Notes under the pieces: generated by a model
Seen by the model: the letters and a program-made list of their open reading frames with translations, nothing else
Told to the model about the DNA's origin: nothing
The model's database searches: none
Made by a program: the position numbers and the translations under genes
In this document: positions 42,170 to 50,965 of the stretch, piece by piece
Layout of the letters: each line of letters starts with the position of its first letter
How positions within the stretch are numbered: the stretch's first letter is position 1
DNA from: JACRLV01 sp045863555
GTDB lineage: Bacteria > Planctomycetota > Phycisphaerae > UBA1845 > Fen-1342
NCBI GenBank assembly: GCA_045863555.1
Contig: BTUU01000002.1
Coordinates: 310,001 to 374,000 of the forward strand
DNA length: 64,000 nucleotides
Reading direction: 5' to 3'

Positions 42170-43563
42170 ACGCCACGCTCCGAAAATTCAGACAGGCCGC
42201 GGCCGCGCGACGGGGCGAGTACGCCGAGCGCCGGCGGCTGCACGCGGCCCTCGCCAAGTACGAACGCACGCGGGCCGCGACGACACAGCGCTTCCAGGAC
42301 TGGGAATCCGCCCGGTCGGCCGCCGCGGCGATCAAATGGGACGCAATCGAGCATCTCGATGCGAATCTGGCGGAATTTGCCGACCGGCTGGCGGCCCGTG
42401 GCGCGGTTATCCACTGGGCGACGGACGCGGCCGCGGCGCGGAACAAGATCATTGAGCTGCTCAACACGCACGGCGTAAAGCGGCTCGTGAAGTCGAAGTG
42501 CATGACGACGGAGGAGATCCACCTCAACGAGGCGCTGGAGGCGGCGGGGTTCCACGTCGTGGAGACCGATCTCGGCGAGTTCATCGTCCAGCTCCGCCGC
42601 GAACCGCCGTACCACTTCGTCTGCCCGGCGATCCACCTGCGGCGCGAGGCGATCGGCGAACTTTTTCACGAGAAGCTCGGGTGCGCGGAGACGTCGGACC
42701 CCGCCGAATTGACGATGGTCGCGCGGCGGCGGCTGCGCGACGAGTATCTGCAGGCGGACGCGGGCCTGACGGGGGCGAATTTCGGCGTGGCCGAGACGGG
42801 CATGATCTCCGTCACGGAGAATGAGGGAAACGCGCGGCTGTGCATGGCGCTGCCGCCGCTGCATATCGTGCTGCTGGGCATCGAGAAGATCATCCCGCGT
42901 CTCAGCGACCTGGCGCTCTTTCTGCCGATGCTGGCGACGGCGGGCACGGGGCAGGCGATCACGTGTTACAACTCGATGGTCGGCGGGCCGCGCGGCGCGG
43001 GCGAGCCCGACGGCCCGCGCGAGATGCACGTCATCCTGCTCGACAACGGCCGGACGCGGCTGCTCGCCGACCCGGAGCAGCGCGATGCGTTGCGGTGCAT
43101 CCGCTGCGGGGCGTGCCTGAATGTCTGCCCGATCTTCAAGAATATTGGCGGCCACGCGTACGGCACCACGTACCAGGGACCGATCGGCTCGGTGATTACG
43201 CCGCATCTGCGCGGCCTCGACGAGTGGAAGCACCTGCCGTACGCGTCGTCGCTCTGCGGGGCATGCACGCAGACCTGTCCGGTGCGGATCGACCTGCATC
43301 ATCACCTGTTGCGGAACCGGCGCAACGCGGTCCGGGCGCGGGCCGGCGGGCTGGAGCGAGCGATGTTCGGCGTGTTTGCGTGGGTGATGCGGCGGCCGTG
43401 GGCGTATCGCTGGGCGGGGTGGCTGGGACGATTGGCGATCCGGTGGACGCGGCCGTTGCGGGGGACGGCGGTTGATCCGCTGCGGGCGTGGCGCGGGACG
43501 CGGGAGCTTCCGCCGGCGCCGCGGCGGACATTTGGCGATTATTGGCGGGGGCGGAACCGATGA
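42166..43563 (+). CDS. lutB: ferredoxin-type lactate utilisation protein LutB
   Basis: LutB is the iron-sulfur subunit of the LutABC lactate oxidation system. The 465-residue product has an N-terminal LUD domain and two 4Fe-4S motifs, CIRCGACLNVCP (near 307) and CGACTQTCPV (near 364). The start ATG overlaps the lutA stop, and the stop overlaps lutC, both by ATGA, so the three are made together. The last 90 residues (after the second cluster) are basic and Trp-rich, as in other LutB proteins. Confidence 0.94.
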   Translation: MNATLRKFRQAAAARRGEYAERRRLHAALAKYERTRAATTQRFQDWESARSAAAAIKWDAIEHLDANLAEFADRLAARGAVIHWATDAAAARNKIIELLNTHGVKRLVKSKCMTTEEIHLNEALEAAGFHVVETDLGEFIVQLRREPPYHFVCPAIHLRREAIGELFHEKLGCAETSDPAELTMVARRRLRDEYLQADAGLTGANFGVAETGMISVTENEGNARLCMALPPLHIVLLGIEKIIPRLSDLALFLPMLATAGTGQAITCYNSMVGGPRGAGEPDGPREMHVILLDNGRTRLLADPEQRDALRCIRCGACLNVCPIFKNIGGHAYGTTYQGPIGSVITPHLRGLDEWKHLPYASSLCGACTQTCPVRIDLHHHLLRNRRNAVRARAGGLERAMFGVFAWVMRRPWAYRWAGWLGRLAIRWTRPLRGTAVDPLRAWRGTRELPPAPRRTFGDYWRGRNR

Positions 43564-44228
43564 CTCCGCGCGAGGAAATCCTGGGCCGCGTGCGCGAGGC
43601 GCTGCGGATGCGGTCGGTCCGGCACGCGACGCCCGCGCCGGGCGGGGCTGAGACGTTTCAGCCGTTTCTGGCGGCGGTGCCGGAGTCGGATGAGGAGCGG
43701 AAGGCGCTATTTGCCGCGAATGCGGAGGCGCTGCGGGCGGAGTTTCACGTTGTGGATTCCGCCGAGGCGGCTTCGGACATCCTCAACCGGATCGCTCAGG
43801 AGAGCGCGTGGAAGAGAATCGCGGCCCAGCGCGACGAGTTGATCGAGCACGCGTGTGGAGGCGTGGCGACGCCGGTCCTGTGGGTGGAGGGTGAAGCGGC
43901 GAAGGGCGAACTCGCGGAGTGCGATGCGGGCGTGACCGTGTGCGAGGCGCTGGTCGCCCAGACGGGCAGCGTGGTCATCACCAGCCGAACGTGCGGCGGC
44001 CGGGCGCTATCCGTGCTTCCGCCGCACCACGTCGTCATCGCCCGGCGCGAGCAGCTTGTGCGGGACCTGTCGGCGGCGTACGAACAGCTCGCCGAGCGAT
44101 TTCGCGGTGATTACCCGTCGTTCATCTCCATCATCACGGGGCCGAGCCGGACGGGGGATATCGAGCATGTCATTGTGCTTGGCGCGCATGGGCCGAAGCG
44201 GTTGACGATTGTGCTCATCGACGAGTGA
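43560..44228 (+). CDS. lutC: lactate utilisation protein LutC (LUD domain)
   Basis: The 222-residue LUD-domain protein, LutC/YkgG type, is the third partner of the lactate oxidation complex. It begins TPREEILGRVREALR, and the conserved core GSVVITSRTCGGRALSVLPPHHVVI is split near residue 140. It is coupled to lutB by ATGA. Its 3' end overlaps the convergent PEP-CTERM gene by 14 bp. Confidence 0.92.
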   Translation: MTPREEILGRVREALRMRSVRHATPAPGGAETFQPFLAAVPESDEERKALFAANAEALRAEFHVVDSAEAASDILNRIAQESAWKRIAAQRDELIEHACGGVATPVLWVEGEAAKGELAECDAGVTVCEALVAQTGSVVITSRTCGGRALSVLPPHHVVIARREQLVRDLSAAYEQLAERFRGDYPSFISIITGPSRTGDIEHVIVLGAHGPKRLTIVLIDE

Positions 44229-44964
44229 CTGCGCGGAACGGGAGAACGCAAAACCCGACCGCGAACGGCGCGAGCATGCCGGGTTCTGGAACATACCAGA
44301 TCGCCCAGTCAAGTCCGACGAGTTGGGGATGAGCGAAGCTCGCACTGACCGTGCCCGGGGTCCCCGTATCCGTCGCAGACAGAAAGATGATCGGTCCGGT
44401 TGCCTCGCTCTGTGAGCCGGCGAAAAAGACAGAGTCTGGATCTTCACCGATGATCGCTCCGACATCGAGCGAAATCCGCGTTACCGCTCCGTCCACCCCC
44501 AGGCGCGGAGGCTCGTTGTTTGGGCGGAACCACGCGATGTTGACTTCGTTCGAGGTCGAAACCGCCGTCGGCCCCGGCGGGCTATATCGACCGGCATAAC
44601 CGGCGTTGCCGTTCGTATATCGACCGGTCGCGTCGCGGTTGCGCGGCTGTGTAACGAAGGTAGAAAACCGGTTCGCCGCGCCCGGATTGAAGAGCCGATC
44701 ATCGATCGGGGTATTCGGATCGTCCGTGCCAGCATATCGAATGGTGACTCCGAGCGCTTGTCCCTCTGGCGTCACCACGCCGCGCAGCCCGCCGGCAGTC
44801 CAGAGATCTTCTCTGTCAACATCGATGAGCACATCGACCGCGATTACGCCGGGCGGTGGCTGCGTGATGTTGTCGGTCGGGTCGACAAGGTCGACGGAAA
44901 GTGTAATGTCGGCACAACAGGACGAAGAGTAAATGAGCAGCGCGAGAAAAGCCGATCGGCGCAT
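44215..44964 (-). CDS. secreted protein with PEP-CTERM-like sorting tail
   Basis: The product of about 249 residues has a signal peptide (RRSAFLALLIYSSSC, then CADITLSVDL), a beta-rich middle with no domain that I recognise, and a short C-terminal VPEPG motif, a hydrophobic stretch and Arg-rich end. This matches PEP-CTERM sorting, which directs proteins to the surface or exopolysaccharide by exosortase. I prefer the start at ATG 44964 because a GGGAG site precedes it. Another Met 13 codons earlier is possible. It converges on lutC with a 14-bp overlap. Confidence 0.75.
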   Translation of the reverse strand: MRRSAFLALLIYSSSCCADITLSVDLVDPTDNITQPPPGVIAVDVLIDVDREDLWTAGGLRGVVTPEGQALGVTIRYAGTDDPNTPIDDRLFNPGAANRFSTFVTQPRNRDATGRYTNGNAGYAGRYSPPGPTAVSTSNEVNIAWFRPNNEPPRLGVDGAVTRISLDVGAIIGEDPDSVFFAGSQSEATGPIIFLSATDTGTPGTVSASFAHPQLVGLDWAIWYVPEPGMLAPFAVGFCVLPFRAVTRR

Positions 44965-45003
44965 GACAAGCTCCCCGTCCTCCAGCTCTTCCCCCTCATT
45001 CAT

Positions 45004-45392
45004 GATAACGTGCCTCAACTGGTCTTTCTCATGGAATCTTTCGCGGGCGATCAGGGGAAGTCCGACACCGTTCGCCCTCCGGGCGAAGACGGGAGGGGGA
45101 GCCAGGCTCCAGGGACTGAAGTCCCTGGCAACGATCGTGCGCCCTCCGGGCGGAATTCGAAACTGCCACGGCTGAAATCTGTGTACGGGCATAGATTGAG
45201 TGGTGCGGGCCTCCCTGCCCGCCGAAAACGGGCAGGGACGCCCGAACCACTATCCAAAAAGGACGCCCGAACCACCATCCAAATTTCTCCCAGCGCAGAA
45301 ACTCACCACCGCGCCGGTGCAACTACCCGTTCCGCCGGCCACGCGGTAACGTATACCCTGCCGCAACTCAACGCGTCCGCGAGCGAACAAAT
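45004..45392. other. hairpin-rich intergenic region
   Basis: This 389 bp region contains a series of palindromes: TTCGCCC/GGGCGAA (45071-45087), CCAGGGACT/AGTCCCTGG (45109-45128), another CGCCCTCCGGGCG (about 45140-45152), and a 15-bp stem CGGGC..TCCCTGCCCG with CGGGCAGGGA..GCCCG (45206-45244, C-C mismatch, 7-nt loop). Two direct copies of GACGCCCGAACCAC-ATCCAAA follow (45238-45281). No frame is supported. A promoter for rhaI must lie at its right end. Confidence 0.7.
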
Positions 45393-46595
45393 ATGAGCAC
45401 GACACTTCCCCGCCACGTCGACGAACGAGCGTTCACCGAACGTCTCGCCCGATTTCAGATCGAGACGCCCTCCTGGGGTTACGCCGACACGGGCACGCGA
45501 TTCGGCAAGTTCCTCCAGGACGCCGCGGCCCGCACGATCGACGAAAAGCTCGCCGACGCGGGCCAGGTCCACGAATACACCGGCTGTTGCCCGTCCGTCG
45601 CCGTGCACGTGCTCTGGGATTTTCCCGCGGGCACGGACCCCGCGAGCGTCGCCGCGCAGGCAGCCGCGGTTGGCGTGCGCATTGGCTCGATCAACCCGAA
45701 CGTCTTCCAGGATCAATGCTACAAGTTCGGCTCGCTGGCCAACCGCGACACCGCGATTCGCCAGCGGGCCCTCAAGCACATCTTCGACAGCATCAAGATC
45801 GGCAAGGCCGTGGGTTCGGAAGTCCTCACCCTCTGGTTCGCCGACGGCACGAACTACCCCGGCCAGGGCGACATCCGCCGCCGCAAGCGCTGGTTTCAGG
45901 AGGGCCTCCGCGCGGCCCACGACGCCATGCCGCCCGCGATGCGGATGCTCGTCGAATACAAACCCTTCGAGCCCGCGTTCTATCACACCGACATCGCGGA
46001 CTGGGGCATGGCCTGCGCCTTCGCCCGGCACGCCGGGCCGCGGGCGAAGGTGCTCGTCGACACCGGCCACCACCTGCCCGGCTGCAACATCGAGCACATC
46101 GTCGCGTTCCTGATCGACGAGGGCATGCTCGGCGGCTTCCACTTCAACGACCGAAAGTACGCGGACGACGACCTGACGATGGGCTCGATCGACCCCTACC
46201 AGCTCTTCCGCATCTTCCATGAGATCACGGCCGCCGAGTTCGAGTTCGGCCGCGATCTTGAGATCGAGTACATGATCGACCAGTCGCACAACCTCAAGCC
46301 GAAGATCGAGGCGATGATCCAGACGGTGATGACCGCGCAGGAGTACTTCGCGAAGGCCCTGCTCGTCGACCACCGCGCCCTCGCGACCGCGCGCGAGCGC
46401 GACGACGTGGTCGATGCGGAGCGGGTGCTTCAGGACGCCTTTCAGACGGACGTGCGGCCGCTGGTGGGGGAGTTTCGGAGAAGTCGCGGCCTCGCGAAGG
46501 ACCCGCTCGCGGCGTTTCGCGAGAGCGGGTACACGGCTCGCGTTGCAAAAGAGCGGGGCAAGGACAAGCCGCGCGACGGGGCGAGCTACGCCTGA
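45393..46595 (+). CDS. rhaI: L-rhamnose isomerase (RhaI type)
   Basis: This TIM-barrel sugar isomerase of about 400 residues is of the RhaI (Pseudomonas/Bacteroides) kind and converts L-rhamnose to L-rhamnulose. Family-like blocks are PSWGYADTGTRFGKFLQ, INPNVFQDQCYKFGSL, EVLTLWFADGTNYPGQGD, MRMLVEYKPFEPAFYHTD (metal-binding Glu) and VDTGHHLPGCNIEHIVA, plus GGFHFNDRKYADDDL with metal-binding His and Asp. It is followed by rhamnulokinase, which supports the role. A terminator-like hairpin follows the gene. Confidence 0.93.
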   Translation: MSTTLPRHVDERAFTERLARFQIETPSWGYADTGTRFGKFLQDAAARTIDEKLADAGQVHEYTGCCPSVAVHVLWDFPAGTDPASVAAQAAAVGVRIGSINPNVFQDQCYKFGSLANRDTAIRQRALKHIFDSIKIGKAVGSEVLTLWFADGTNYPGQGDIRRRKRWFQEGLRAAHDAMPPAMRMLVEYKPFEPAFYHTDIADWGMACAFARHAGPRAKVLVDTGHHLPGCNIEHIVAFLIDEGMLGGFHFNDRKYADDDLTMGSIDPYQLFRIFHEITAAEFEFGRDLEIEYMIDQSHNLKPKIEAMIQTVMTAQEYFAKALLVDHRALATARERDDVVDAERVLQDAFQTDVRPLVGEFRRSRGLAKDPLAAFRESGYTARVAKERGKDKPRDGASYA

Positions 46596-46620
46596 AGTCG
46601 CCCGTGGGTGCCGATTGGGG

Positions 46621-46643
46621 GACCGGTCTCCGACCGGTCTTTT
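46621..46643 (+). terminator. intrinsic terminator after rhaI
   Basis: An 8-bp stem GACCGGTC (46621-46628 and 46632-46639) has a 3-nt loop and is followed by TTTT. It lies 25 bp after the rhaI stop and before rhaB, so it may separate or attenuate the two. The stem halves are self-complementary. Confidence 0.6.
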
Positions 46644-46710
46644 CGAGCGACAGGGTCTCGAATTTGGAGTCTTGAACGCCAGGAACCGCTAAGGGGCAAC
46701 TTAATCCGGT

Positions 46711-48222
46711 ATGAGCATCGCCGGCAGTTATCTCGCAATCGACGTCGGGGCATCCAGCGGCCGCGGGATCGTCGTGCGCTTCGACGGCGAGCGATTTGTG
46801 GCGACCGAAGTGCACCGCTTCGAAAACGGCCCGCTTCAGCGTGGCGACGGCCTGTTCTGGGATGCGCCGAAGCTGTTTGCAGAGATCAAGGCCGCCCTTC
46901 GCGCGGCGGGGGAGGGCGGCGTACGGCTCTCATCCGTCGGCATCGATACGTGGGGCGTCGATTTCGGCCTCTTTGATCGCGCCGGCAAGCTGATCGACCT
47001 GCCCAGGCACTACCGCGACCCGCGAAACGTCGCCGCGATGGAAGCCGCGCATCGCCGCGTCCCCCGCGAGCGCATCTACCGCTCCACCGGCATCCAGTTC
47101 ATGGCTCTGAACACGCTCTACCAGTTGCTCGCGTGCGCTGACGACGCCGCGCGGCCGCTCGACTCCGCCGCTCGCCTGCTCTTCATGCCCGACCTTTTCG
47201 GCTACTGGCTCACCGGCGAGATGCAGACGGAACCGACGATCGCCAGTACGTCGCAGGCGCTCGTCGCGGCGACGCGCGACTGGGATCGCGAACTCCTCGC
47301 GTCGCTCGAAATTCCGACCGGGATCATGCCGCCGATCCGGCCGACCGGTTCCATCGCCGGCCGGGTACGCGATGATCTGGCGCGGGAAACCGGCCAATCA
47401 GGCCTTCCGGTCGTCCTCACGGCCGGTCATGACACCGCGTCGGCGGTCGCGGCCGTCCCCGCCTGCGGCGACGACTGGGCGTATATCAGCTCCGGCACCT
47501 GGTCGCTCGTCGGCCTTGAACTCCCCGAGCCGAATATCAGCGACGCGTCGCTCGCGGCGAATTTCACGAACGAGGCGGGTGTCGGCGGCACCGTCCGATT
47601 TCTGAAGAACGTGACCGGCCTGTGGCTGCTCCAGGAGTGCCGCCGCTGCTGGGCCGAGGCGGGCCGGGCCTTTTCTTACGACGAATTGAATGGACTCGCC
47701 GAGGCGGCCGAGCCCCTGCGATCCCTCATCGACCCCGACGATCCCCGGTTTGCGACCCCCGGCGACATGCCGCTGCGCATCCGCGAGGCGTGTCACGCGG
47801 GCGGTGAACCGGAGCCCGCGACGGAGGGCCAGATCGTCCGCTGCATTCTCGACAGTCTGGCCCTGCGCTACGACGAGGTGCTGGCAACGGCGGCGGCGCT
47901 CACGAACCGGCCGATCCGAACGGTGCACGTCGTGGGCGGCGGATCGCAGAATGCGCTGCTGAATCGACTGATGGCCGCCGCGTCGCAGCGCGAGGTCATC
48001 GCCGGACCGTCCGAAGCGACCGCGCTCGGAAACGCCGCGGTCCAGGCCGTCGCCGTCGGCCACTTGCGCGATGTCGCGGCCGCGCGGCAGGCCGTCGCCG
48101 CGTCGGTCGCATTGCAAACACGGCATCCCCCGACGGATTCGACCGAGCGGCGGATGTGGGCCGCGGCGCGGGAGCGTTTTGCAGCCTTGACGCGATCCAC
48201 GGCGGCAGGGGGCGGGAAATGA
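46711..48222 (+). CDS. rhaB: rhamnulokinase
   Basis: RhaB phosphorylates L-rhamnulose to rhamnulose-1-phosphate. This FGGY-family kinase of about 503 residues has the N-terminal phosphate motif AIDVGASSGRGIVVRF, the GIDTWGVDFGLFDRAGK block, YISSGTWSLVGLEL near 257 and VTGLWLLQECRRCW, plus the C-terminal VVGGGSQNALLNRLMAAA adenosine motif. It lies 115 bp after rhaI, with a terminator-like hairpin between, and ahead of an NCS1-type transporter. The rhamnulose-1-phosphate aldolase is not in this window. Confidence 0.94.
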   Translation: MSIAGSYLAIDVGASSGRGIVVRFDGERFVATEVHRFENGPLQRGDGLFWDAPKLFAEIKAALRAAGEGGVRLSSVGIDTWGVDFGLFDRAGKLIDLPRHYRDPRNVAAMEAAHRRVPRERIYRSTGIQFMALNTLYQLLACADDAARPLDSAARLLFMPDLFGYWLTGEMQTEPTIASTSQALVAATRDWDRELLASLEIPTGIMPPIRPTGSIAGRVRDDLARETGQSGLPVVLTAGHDTASAVAAVPACGDDWAYISSGTWSLVGLELPEPNISDASLAANFTNEAGVGGTVRFLKNVTGLWLLQECRRCWAEAGRAFSYDELNGLAEAAEPLRSLIDPDDPRFATPGDMPLRIREACHAGGEPEPATEGQIVRCILDSLALRYDEVLATAAALTNRPIRTVHVVGGGSQNALLNRLMAAASQREVIAGPSEATALGNAAVQAVAVGHLRDVAAARQAVAASVALQTRHPPTDSTERRMWAAARERFAALTRSTAAGGGK

Positions 48223-48305
48223 GCCTCCGTCGACTGATCCGCGCCGTTTTGCCCGCGCCGGCAGTTGCCGCTTTCGAACGCCTCTTTTCCAGGAACACGA
48301 GGTAA
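48219..48305 (+). CDS. possible 28-residue basic small protein
   Basis: An ATGA overlap with the rhaB stop opens a 28-codon frame (MSLRRLIRAVLPAPAVAAFE, then RLFSRNTR), amphipathic and basic, ending 8 bp before the transporter start. It could be a translational coupler between rhaB and the transporter, or chance. There is no family. Confidence 0.25.
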   Translation: MSLRRLIRAVLPAPAVAAFERLFSRNTR

Positions 48306-48313
48306 CGAATCCC

Positions 48314-50032
48314 ATGCACGAATCGCAAAGCCCCGCGGCTGTCCGGCGTCTCGACCGCCTGTATGAGTTCGACCGCGAGCCGGTCAGCCGCGATCGGCTC
48401 TGTGGCGGCGGATATTTCGCCGGGTCGTTCGCCGGTGAGCACGTCGCCGCGACCGAATTCGTCATCGGGGCGCTCTTCGTCAACTGGGGCGCGTCGATCA
48501 TTGACATCTTCGTCGGCCTCGCGATCGGCAACCTGCTGGCCGTGCTCAGTTGGGCGCTCGTTTGCGCCCCGATCGCCGTGCAGACGCGGCTGACGCTCTA
48601 CTGGTACCTGCGGAAGATCGGCGGTCCCTTCTTCACGCTCATCTACAACGTGCTCAACGCGCTCCTCTTCTGCGTGCTCGCAGGCTGCATGATCACCGTC
48701 TCGGCGTCGGCCGTGCGCATCCCCTTTGGAATCCCGCCTCAGACGGACTGGTACCCGACGGACAGCCGGTTCGTCATCGCCGTCCTCATCGTCGGGGCCG
48801 TCGTCGTGTGGCTGGCGATCGCGGGGTTTCGCCGGCTGGCCGCGTTCGCCACCGTCTGCTCGCCGTGGATGCTGCTGATGTTCGTGCTCGGGGCGCTGGT
48901 GATGCTCCCGGTGCTCGGCCAGGCAAGCGGTGTCGGGACGATCGACAGTTTCGCGAGCTTTTGGGAAATGGGCGAGCGGGCCGTCTGGACGGGCCGCACG
49001 CCCGACGGGTCGCCGCCGCAGATCGGCTTCTGGCACATCACCGCCTTCGCGTGGATCTGCAATCTGGCGATGCACATGGGCCTCTCTGACATGGCGATCT
49101 TCCGCTATGCCCGCAGCGCGGGGTACGGTCTCTACTCGGCATTCGGCATGATTCTCGGCCACTACGTCGCGTGGATCGCGGCCGGCGTCATGGGCGCGGG
49201 CGCCGCGGTGCTGCTGAACGCATCACTACCCGACCTGGATGCAGGCGCGGTGGCCCACCAGGCGCTCGGCGTGGCCGGCGCGATCGCGGTGGTCCTCGCC
49301 GGCTGGACGACGTCGAACCCGACGCTCTACCGCGCCGGCCTCGCGTTTCAGGCGGTCACGCCCGACTGGCCGCGCTGGCTCGTGACGCTCGTCGTCGGCA
49401 TCCTCACGACGATCATTGCCTGCTTCCCATTCGTCTTCACGGGTCTCCTGAATTTTGTCGGGCTCTACGGACTGCTTCTCGCGCCGCCGGGGGCGATCGT
49501 CGTCGCGGAACACTGGATTTTCCCGAGGATCGGCCTGACGCCCTGCTGGACGGAGCGCCGCGGCCTGCTGCTGAATTGGCCGGCGCTCGTCGCCTGGCTG
49601 GCGGGGATGGGCCTGGCGCTCGGCCTCTACCTGACCGATACGCTGCACCTGTTCTTCCTCTTTGCGCCGGTCTACGTGCTCACGCTGGTGCTGTATCTCA
49701 TTCTGGCGCCGCTCGGCGGAGCGCGGATGGCGGCCGGCGAGGGCCCGGCCGGCCCGGCGACTTCGGAACCCGCACATTCCGCCGACCGCGCGGACGATCC
49801 GGGGTCTCCGGTGGACGGCGGCCGGGTGATGCGCCGGCGCATCTACGGGGTCGTTTCACTGGTCGCGCTGGCGGCGTGCTTCGGGCTGGCGCTGTTCGTC
49901 TATTCGGCGGACGGCGATGCATTTTCAATCCGCCTCGCGTGGTTCAAGCAATGGTTGCTCCTGCCAACGCTGGTCTACTTCGTGGCAGCAACGCTCTGGC
50001 AGCTCAATCGGACGCCGACCGCGAAGGCGTGA
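48314..50032 (+). CDS. NCS1-like (cytosine/purine permease family) transporter with C-terminal extension
   Basis: This membrane protein of about 572 residues has 12 or so hydrophobic segments in the first 460 residues, in the arrangement of the nucleobase:cation symporter-1 family (N-terminal FVIGALFVNWGASIIDIFVG, central NLAMHMGLSDMAIFRYARS, WTTSNPTLYRAGLAFQ). A Pro/Gly/Asp-rich linker of about 40 residues and two more hydrophobic segments follow, which is unusual for NCS1. The place after rhaI and rhaB suggests rhamnose uptake, but this is inference, as other members carry nucleobases or hydantoins. Confidence 0.75.
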   Translation: MHESQSPAAVRRLDRLYEFDREPVSRDRLCGGGYFAGSFAGEHVAATEFVIGALFVNWGASIIDIFVGLAIGNLLAVLSWALVCAPIAVQTRLTLYWYLRKIGGPFFTLIYNVLNALLFCVLAGCMITVSASAVRIPFGIPPQTDWYPTDSRFVIAVLIVGAVVVWLAIAGFRRLAAFATVCSPWMLLMFVLGALVMLPVLGQASGVGTIDSFASFWEMGERAVWTGRTPDGSPPQIGFWHITAFAWICNLAMHMGLSDMAIFRYARSAGYGLYSAFGMILGHYVAWIAAGVMGAGAAVLLNASLPDLDAGAVAHQALGVAGAIAVVLAGWTTSNPTLYRAGLAFQAVTPDWPRWLVTLVVGILTTIIACFPFVFTGLLNFVGLYGLLLAPPGAIVVAEHWIFPRIGLTPCWTERRGLLLNWPALVAWLAGMGLALGLYLTDTLHLFFLFAPVYVLTLVLYLILAPLGGARMAAGEGPAGPATSEPAHSADRADDPGSPVDGGRVMRRRIYGVVSLVALAACFGLALFVYSADGDAFSIRLAWFKQWLLLPTLVYFVAATLWQLNRTPTAKA

Positions 50033-50054
50033 TTCCGCGGCAGCTTGCGCGAGG

Positions 50055-50837
50055 TCATTCGCTCGGCGGGGAATGCCGGGCGAGGCCCAGCGTGCGCTCG
50101 AGCCCCCGGTCCATGAGCCGCTTCATCTCGCGGACGGCCTCGCGCATGCCCACGAACACCGAGCGGGCCACGATGCTGTGGCCGATGTTGAACTCCGAGA
50201 ATCCCGCGATCGCCGCGATCGGTTCGATGTTGCGATACGTGAGCCCGTGACCGGCGTGGACGATGAGCCCGTGATCGTGGCCGGCGTCGACGCAGCGGGC
50301 CAGCGCCTCGAGCGTTCTGGCCTGTGCGGCGGCCGTCGACGCGTGCGCGTACGCGCCGGTCCAGAGTTCGACCGCATCAAACCCGCAGTCGGCGCAGGCG
50401 GCCACCTGGGCCTCGATCGGCTCGATGAACGCGCTTGTTTCGATGCCCGCCTGCCTGAGCTTCTTCACGGCCGGCACGATCTTCTTCTTGAGCCGCACGA
50501 CATCGAGACCGCCCTCCGTGGTGAGTTCCTCGCGCCGTTCCGGTACGAGCGTGCACTGTTCCGGCGCCAGGTCGAGCGCGATCTTCACAATCTCGCCGCT
50601 GATCGCCATCTCCATGTTCAGCTTGCAGGCCACGGTGTGCTTGAGCAGCGTCGCGTCGCGCTCGTTGATGTGCCGCCGGTCCTCGCGGAGGTGAAACGTG
50701 ATGCCGTCCGCGCCGCCCAGTTCGGCCTCGACGGCGGCCCAGACCGGATCGGGTTCGTCGGCCTGGCGGGCCTGGCGGATCGTGGCGACGTGATCGATGT
50801 TGACGCCGAGTCGAAGCATGTGCGGTCTCCGTAGCAA
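50055..50837 (-). CDS. pdxJ: pyridoxine 5'-phosphate synthase
   Basis: PdxJ joins 3-amino-2-oxopropyl phosphate and 1-deoxyxylulose 5-phosphate in vitamin B6 synthesis. The 260-residue product has the family start LRLGVNIDHVATIRQARQ, then the ITFHLREDRRHI block, LNMEMAISGEIVKIALDL, CTLVPERREELTTEGGLDV and the late LIVHAGHGLTYRNI. The length is normal. It stands alone, divergent from fabI and convergent with the NCS1 gene (22 bp gap). Confidence 0.96.
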   Translation of the reverse strand: MLRRPHMLRLGVNIDHVATIRQARQADEPDPVWAAVEAELGGADGITFHLREDRRHINERDATLLKHTVACKLNMEMAISGEIVKIALDLAPEQCTLVPERREELTTEGGLDVVRLKKKIVPAVKKLRQAGIETSAFIEPIEAQVAACADCGFDAVELWTGAYAHASTAAAQARTLEALARCVDAGHDHGLIVHAGHGLTYRNIEPIAAIAGFSEFNIGHSIVARSVFVGMREAVREMKRLMDRGLERTLGLARHSPPSE

Positions 50838-50965
50838 GTGGACGCCTATTTGATACCCGACGCGGGCCGCGTTGGCGAAGGGTGCCCCGCGATGCGCGTT
50901 TTCTCGCGTGTTTCGGCAGATTCGGATACACTCCCGAAGTGCTTGGGCACCGCAAGGAGCGACAC

